Of a stretch of 64,000 bases of DNA, positions 62,648 through 64,000 are shown piece by piece. A model generated the notes under the pieces. The model was not told the DNA's origin. It did not search any database and worked only from the letters and a program-made list of their open reading frames with translations. Within the stretch, counting starts at the first letter, position 1. Every line of letters begins with the position of its first letter. Origin of the DNA: CADCTM01 sp049671305 (GTDB lineage Bacteria; Cyanobacteriota; Cyanobacteriia; Cyanobacteriales; Coleofasciculaceae). Position numbers and translations under genes: made by a program. The stretch covers positions 1 to 64,000 of the forward strand of contig JBATUR010000039.1 in NCBI GenBank assembly GCA_049671305.1, in the 5' to 3' direction.

Positions 62648-63394
62648 ATGCTCCGTGATCTTGCCCAAAGGTTTTCCCAAACAATGCAACGCCTCGCGCC
62701 TCACATAAAGCTAGTCGTATTACTACTGGCTTTATGTGTCAGTTGCACTCCAGCCAAGCCGCCGGAAATGGCTCTCAAAGTCAACGTCCAAGCAGCAAGC
62801 AGTCCTGGCACATACAACGTTAGCGGCACAACTAATCTGCCTAACCAAAGTCCAATCACCGTCGCAGCAATTCGCTCTCTAAGTCCTGCCAATCAGCTAT
62901 TACAGGATGATGCTGGTGCCACCTATTCCATCCTTGACCGTCAAATTGTGCAAGTAGACCAAGGCAAATGGCAAGCAACGCTTAATCTGGTGCAAGTTGC
63001 CCCTGATGGACGTTTAAAAGAAGCATGGCAACTGGGATCATCAGCAGTTGCCGCCCTTTCCCCTTCACCCCAAGTGTCGTTTGTGGCAGTTTTTGATCCA
63101 ACAGCTCAAAATTTTAAATCAAAGCAATTTGTGAGCAATCAAGACATCAGAGGCAACTTGGTGCGATTTAGCCCTGAAGGAGTACCTTATGTACAAGCAG
63201 CTCAATCTTTAAAAATTAGTCTCCCAACTGGACGCAGAACCCCCCCCAAACCCCGATCCCAAGAAATTAATGGTGGCTGGGGTAATCGTTATGAAATTCC
63301 TCCCCAACCAGCAGTTAGCAGTAAGTTGAGCCCGCAAAAGTTCCCCACGACTCAGACTGATGCCCCCCTCTCACCTGCCGAATTTCTACGTTGA
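62648..63394 (+). CDS. Putative lipoprotein, 248 aa
   Basis: 248 aa from the ATG at 62648 (an upstream TTG would add 11 residues). The N-terminal signal ends LLLALCVSC, a lipobox with Cys about residue 33. The mature part has MALKVNVQAASSPGTYNVSG and two further beta-rich segments; the last 45 residues are Pro/Arg/Lys-rich and probably disordered. No enzyme motif. Function is unknown. It is 180 nt after the tandem-domain gene. Confidence 0.72.
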   Translation: MLRDLAQRFSQTMQRLAPHIKLVVLLLALCVSCTPAKPPEMALKVNVQAASSPGTYNVSGTTNLPNQSPITVAAIRSLSPANQLLQDDAGATYSILDRQIVQVDQGKWQATLNLVQVAPDGRLKEAWQLGSSAVAALSPSPQVSFVAVFDPTAQNFKSKQFVSNQDIRGNLVRFSPEGVPYVQAAQSLKISLPTGRRTPPKPRSQEINGGWGNRYEIPPQPAVSSKLSPQKFPTTQTDAPLSPAEFLR

Positions 63395-63543
63395 ATTTGA
63401 GTAAGTATTCCCAACTGAAGGAAAGGGAAGCTTGAAAGTTTCCCCAAATCATCATCTGAACTAGTCAAGAAAATACAATGTTATGCACGATAATCCATCA
63501 GATAAAAGCACAGCATCTCAATCAGTAGATTCGGCACTCTATT

Positions 63544-64000
63544 TTATTCTTGAGTATCACTAACATTCACAAGTGAGTTACCTTTAATAATCTTTCGGCT
63601 ATCAACAGAATGTTGAGGCGGCTGAAACACTAGTTTAGCTGCAGCATCAAAACCACGGGTTGCTAAGGAATTATAGGACTCTTCAACAGCATATTTGAAG
63701 GTTCGCTGCTTGCGCCAGTGTTCGAGAAATTCTGGGTACTCTACAGGCGAATTGGCGTTGACTCCTTTTGCTCCACAGGCACAGGTAAAACCACCTTTAA
63801 TTGCCGCATCTAGCATTGATTCTGCATAGCAAGCTGTTGTGTAAAACATTCGCAGTCGATGACTAATTCCAAGTTTGTGAAGCTCGGTTTCAAATTCTTG
63901 AGCATTGATAGAACGATCAGTAAAACGCAATGCTCCTTTACTACCATGACAATGAAGAATAACATCTACTTCTCTAATTTTTGCATCTTGAGTGAGCTTC
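63544..64000 (-). CDS. Partial caspase-fold-like protein (5' end off the edge)
   Basis: The reading frame continues past the right edge; about 151 codons are visible, including 23 from 63931 to 63999. The visible C-terminal part contains VDVILHCHGSKGALRF and MFYTTACYAESMLDAA. A hydrophobic strand before HGS and another before AC is the His/Cys pattern of clan CD (caspase/C13/C25-like) peptidases. The segments are about 35 residues apart, close to the spacing of the family. The C-terminal half has a Cys pair (TCACGAKG). It may be an active peptidase; the N-terminal domain is needed to tell which family. Confidence 0.6.
   Translation of the reverse strand, partial: KLTQDAKIREVDVILHCHGSKGALRFTDRSINAQEFETELHKLGISHRLRMFYTTACYAESMLDAAIKGGFTCACGAKGVNANSPVEYPEFLEHWRKQRTFKYAVEESYNSLATRGFDAAAKLVFQPPQHSVDSRKIIKGNSLVNVSDTQE

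Noticed and set aside
1..64000. tRNA, rRNA, prophage, transposon or integrative element
   Set aside because: No TTCGA-type T-loop with clover-leaf arms, no integrase, transposase or phage structural gene was seen in any gap or gene.

Overview
The window is a stretch of cyanobacterial chromosome. The evidence is many copies of the HIP1 octamer GCGATCGC, cyanobacterium-specific families (Tab2-like protein, DUF1822, PATAN-type response regulator, Mo-dependent nitrogenase-family protein, CHAT/CHASE2 proteins) and the conserved asd-dapA-rnj // tig-clpP-clpX locus. The base composition is moderate and AT-leaning. I cannot name the genus. I see no rRNA, tRNA, prophage, transposase or conjugation genes.

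Layout. 1-1016: the trailer end of a CRISPR array (14 repeats, no cas genes in the window), followed by a 28-bp palindrome and a short direct repeat that contains the stop codon of mltA. 1142-3912 (minus): mltA, a small conserved protein, a TIR-like protein and a Mo-dependent nitrogenase-family protein. 4503-8612 (minus): rnj, dapA and asd (lysine/threonine branch plus RNA decay). These are divergent from 9132-12843: tig, clpP and clpX (folding and proteolysis). 12891-20070: a hydrolase, a GDP-mannose pyrophosphorylase-like fusion, SSB, a candidate structured RNA, and small envelope, cupin and LssY-like genes. 20234-31404: mixed metabolism (PQQ-type dehydrogenase, AvtA-like aminotransferase, YdcF-like protein, Tab2, MTA phosphorylase, PPK2, a pseudo-orthocaspase, sulfate adenylyltransferase). 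32220-39379: a five-gene chemosensory operon. 39451-47901 (minus): mnmA, a CPA2 antiporter, a slipin, EcsC, Uma2 and acs. 49138-55915: a four-gene cluster headed by a micro-ORF and encoding a sigma-like protein, DUF1822, a TPR protein and a CHAT-CHASE2 membrane protein. 55949-64000: a pilin-like protein, a Glu/Leu dehydrogenase, DUF4126, a PNPOx-like protein, pyrG, a tandem-repeat small protein, a lipoprotein and a partial caspase-fold gene cut by the right edge.

Most interesting. (1) The 49.1-55.9 kb cluster puts a caspase-fold (CHAT) protease with intact His/Cys, a TPR scaffold, DUF1822 and a sigma-like protein in one tract. It is preceded by a 7-codon ORF with a near-perfect Shine-Dalgarno. 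The set recalls, as inference only, the protease/sigma-factor logic of type III-E CRISPR accessory proteins. (2) Two more clan-CD-like genes flank it at a distance: a Tat-targeted orthocaspase whose His/Cys dyad is replaced by Tyr/Ser, and a partial gene at the right edge. (3) A candidate structured RNA at 18284-18430. (4) A TIR-like protein near the CRISPR array. (5) A GDP-mannose pyrophosphorylase fusion whose phosphomannomutase half has lost its catalytic loops.

Calls rest on reading motifs by eye. No database search was possible.
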